Assembly: GCA_027486155.1 (NCBI GenBank)
Contig: JAIXPR010000153.1
Coordinates: forward strand, 1 to 5,131
Source: Pseudomonadota bacterium
GTDB lineage: Bacteria > Bdellovibrionota_C > UBA2361 > OMII01
Length of the DNA stretch: 5,131 nt
Direction: 5' to 3'
The position numbers and the translations under genes are program-made. The notes under the pieces are model-generated. The model ran no database searches. It was not told the DNA's origin and saw only the letters and a program-made list of their open reading frames with translations. Shown piece after piece: positions 5,086 to 5,131 of the stretch. Position 1 is the stretch's first letter. Every line of letters starts with the position of its first letter.

Positions 5086-5131
5086 TCAATACCCGCTCTC
5101 CACCCGCTCCTCCTCCTTGAGAAGCGAGGGA
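5086..5131 (-). other. Ambiguous edge fragment: end of a minus-strand gene or part of another repeat
   Basis: On the minus strand a frame entering from the right edge reads PSLLKEEERVESGY and stops with TGA at 5086-5088. This could be the C-terminus of a gene lying mostly outside the window, with lon downstream of it. The same bases are purine-rich with imperfectly symmetric CTCC/GGAG blocks, as in common intergenic palindromic repeats, so a non-coding repeat is equally plausible. Only 14 codons are visible and I recognise no family. Confidence 0.25.

Noticed and set aside
1..5131. A new multigene defence or mobile system
   Set aside because: All four genes are conserved housekeeping families facing different directions, with no toxin, nuclease, recombinase or phage gene in the window.

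Overview
This is a conserved chromosomal region of a Gram-negative-type bacterium with four recognisable housekeeping genes and one repeat-rich intergenic tail. Coding GC looks moderate (low to mid 50s by eye). The SSB and Lon proteins resemble those of deltaproteobacterial-grade lineages, but I cannot fix the phylum from the sequence. The GC-rich repeat at the right (GGGAG foot followed by a hairpin) is a kind of interspersed intergenic repeat found in many large environmental genomes. No phage, plasmid, CRISPR or transposase gene is visible.

Layout from left to right. A short AT-rich tail (1-132) follows a small membrane protein of the DUF445 family on the minus strand (133-750). A 118-bp gap (751-868) holds a 16-bp perfect palindrome and an 11-bp perfect-stem hairpin. 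Next is ssb on the minus strand (869-1360), with the canonical acidic DDDDIPF tip. A 223-bp divergent intergenic region (1361-1583) holds a credible ssb promoter and a weaker promoter for the plus-strand gene yceD (DUF177, 1584-2132). yceD converges on lon, an 811-residue ATP-dependent LonA protease on the minus strand (2140-4575), with 7 bp between the stop codons. Upstream of lon, 4576-5131 contains no convincing gene. It does contain two tandem copies, 109 bp apart, of a REP/BIME-like element with paired hairpins (4836 to about 5053). At the right edge is an ambiguous minus-strand fragment that is either the end of a gene or another repeat.

The genes serve basic maintenance: DNA single-strand protection (SSB), proteolytic quality control (Lon), probable ribosome or 23S rRNA-linked function (YceD) and an unassigned envelope function (DUF445). 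They do not form one functional system. Transcription units are probably ssb (perhaps with DUF445 by read-through), yceD alone, and lon alone. I found no evidence for a new multigene system. The most interesting material is non-coding: the paired-hairpin tandem repeat upstream of lon, the structured ssb/DUF445 spacer, and a yceD gene that is separated from rpmF and may have a nearly leaderless mRNA.
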